From: Prochlorococcus sp. AG-409-N21 | GTDB lineage: Bacteria > Cyanobacteriota > Cyanobacteriia > PCC-6307 > Cyanobiaceae | Length of the DNA: 64,000 nucleotides | Assembly: GCA_003215415.1 (NCBI GenBank) | Contig: QCKK01000004.1 | Coordinates: 1 to 64,000, forward strand | Direction: 5' to 3' | Shown here: positions 63,319 to 64,000 of the stretch, one piece after another | How positions within the stretch are numbered: the first letter of the stretch is position 1 | Layout of the letters: each line of letters opens with the position of its first letter | Notes under the pieces: generated by a model | The model's input: the letters and a program-made list of their open reading frames with translations, nothing else | The model's database searches: none | Told to the model about the DNA's origin: nothing | Made by a program: the position numbers and the translations under genes

Positions 63319-64000
63319 ATGAAATCATCTATTTGCATTGTTGGGGCAGGGCCAGGAGCCTCAGACCTGTTAACACTAAGAGCGGCAGAACGTCTCAAAT
63401 GTGCTCAGGTTCTTATTTGGACAGATTCATTAATTTGTCCAGAAATAATAAAAATGGTTCCAAAATCTTGCGAGCGAATAAGAACTAGTTCGATGACTCT
63501 TGAAGAAATTATTCCGATACTTATTAATAGGTGCAAAGAAGGCAAAAAGGTAGTAAGACTTCACGATGGTGATCCTTGTCTTTATGGTGCACTTGCGGAG
63601 CAAATCTGTAGGCTCTCAGATGCCGGCATCGAAGTAGAGGTGGTACCAGGGATAAGTGCATATCAAGCCACTGCCTCTTCTCTAAAAGCAGAGTTAACTA
63701 TTCCCGGGATAACTCAAACTATTGTTCTTAGTAGAGCAAGTGGTCGCACGGGAATGCCCGAGCGGGAGCAATTGGAAAATATTGCTGCATTAGGCGCATC
63801 ACTATGCCTATATCTCAGTGCCAGACATGTTGAAGAAGTACAAGAAACTCTTTTAAAGCACTATCCAAAAGACACGCCCGTAGCGATTGGATATCGTGTG
63901 AGCTGGCCAGAGCAATGGTTGAAAATTGTTCCTTTATCTCAAATAGCAAAAGTATCTAAGGAAAGGAAGTTAATAAGAACGACTCTCTACATAGTTAGTT
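63319..64000 (+). CDS. cobM: Precorrin-4 C11-methyltransferase (3' truncated by window; not in ORF track)
   Basis: MKSSICIVGAGPGASDLLTLRAAERLKCAQVLIWTDSLICPEII...RLHDGDPCLYGALAEQ...VEVVPGISAYQATASSLKAELTIPG. Confidence 0.92.
   Translation, partial: MKSSICIVGAGPGASDLLTLRAAERLKCAQVLIWTDSLICPEIIKMVPKSCERIRTSSMTLEEIIPILINRCKEGKKVVRLHDGDPCLYGALAEQICRLSDAGIEVEVVPGISAYQATASSLKAELTIPGITQTIVLSRASGRTGMPEREQLENIAALGASLCLYLSARHVEEVQETLLKHYPKDTPVAIGYRVSWPEQWLKIVPLSQIAKVSKERKLIRTTLYIVS

Overview
This 64 kb window looks like the core chromosome of a streamlined marine picocyanobacterium. A low-light Prochlorococcus is most likely: it is AT-rich and carries Ni-SOD, psaF/psaJ, petC/petA, an Hli protein, ftn2 and a clpR/clpP pair. 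I support about 65 protein-coding genes, five tRNAs (Leu-CAG, Leu-CAA, His-GTG, Trp-CCA, Asp-GTC) and the SRP 4.5S RNA. I found no CRISPR array, transposase, prophage or classic defence/BGC island. Three genes lie outside the ORF track: psaJ at 57023-57187, a 56-aa ORF at 1802-1972, and a cobM fragment running off the right end. The best leads are: (1) ffh is split by a +1 shift at a G9 run; (2) an in-frame TrmD-IspF fusion has no internal AUG; (3) a GC-rich hairpin could mask the tatC ribosome-binding site; (4) a terminator-like hairpin lies inside the 5' coding region of lgt; (5) a 15-bp minisatellite sits in the N-terminus of a sigma factor; (6) a compact nickel block holds sodN-sodX and a convergent overlapping transporter; (7) a SLOG-like gene sits beside a BioD-like/DRTGG gene; (8) several convergent gene pairs have overlapping coding 3' ends. 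I could not confirm any wholly new multi-gene system. All family assignments come from reading motifs, not from database searches.
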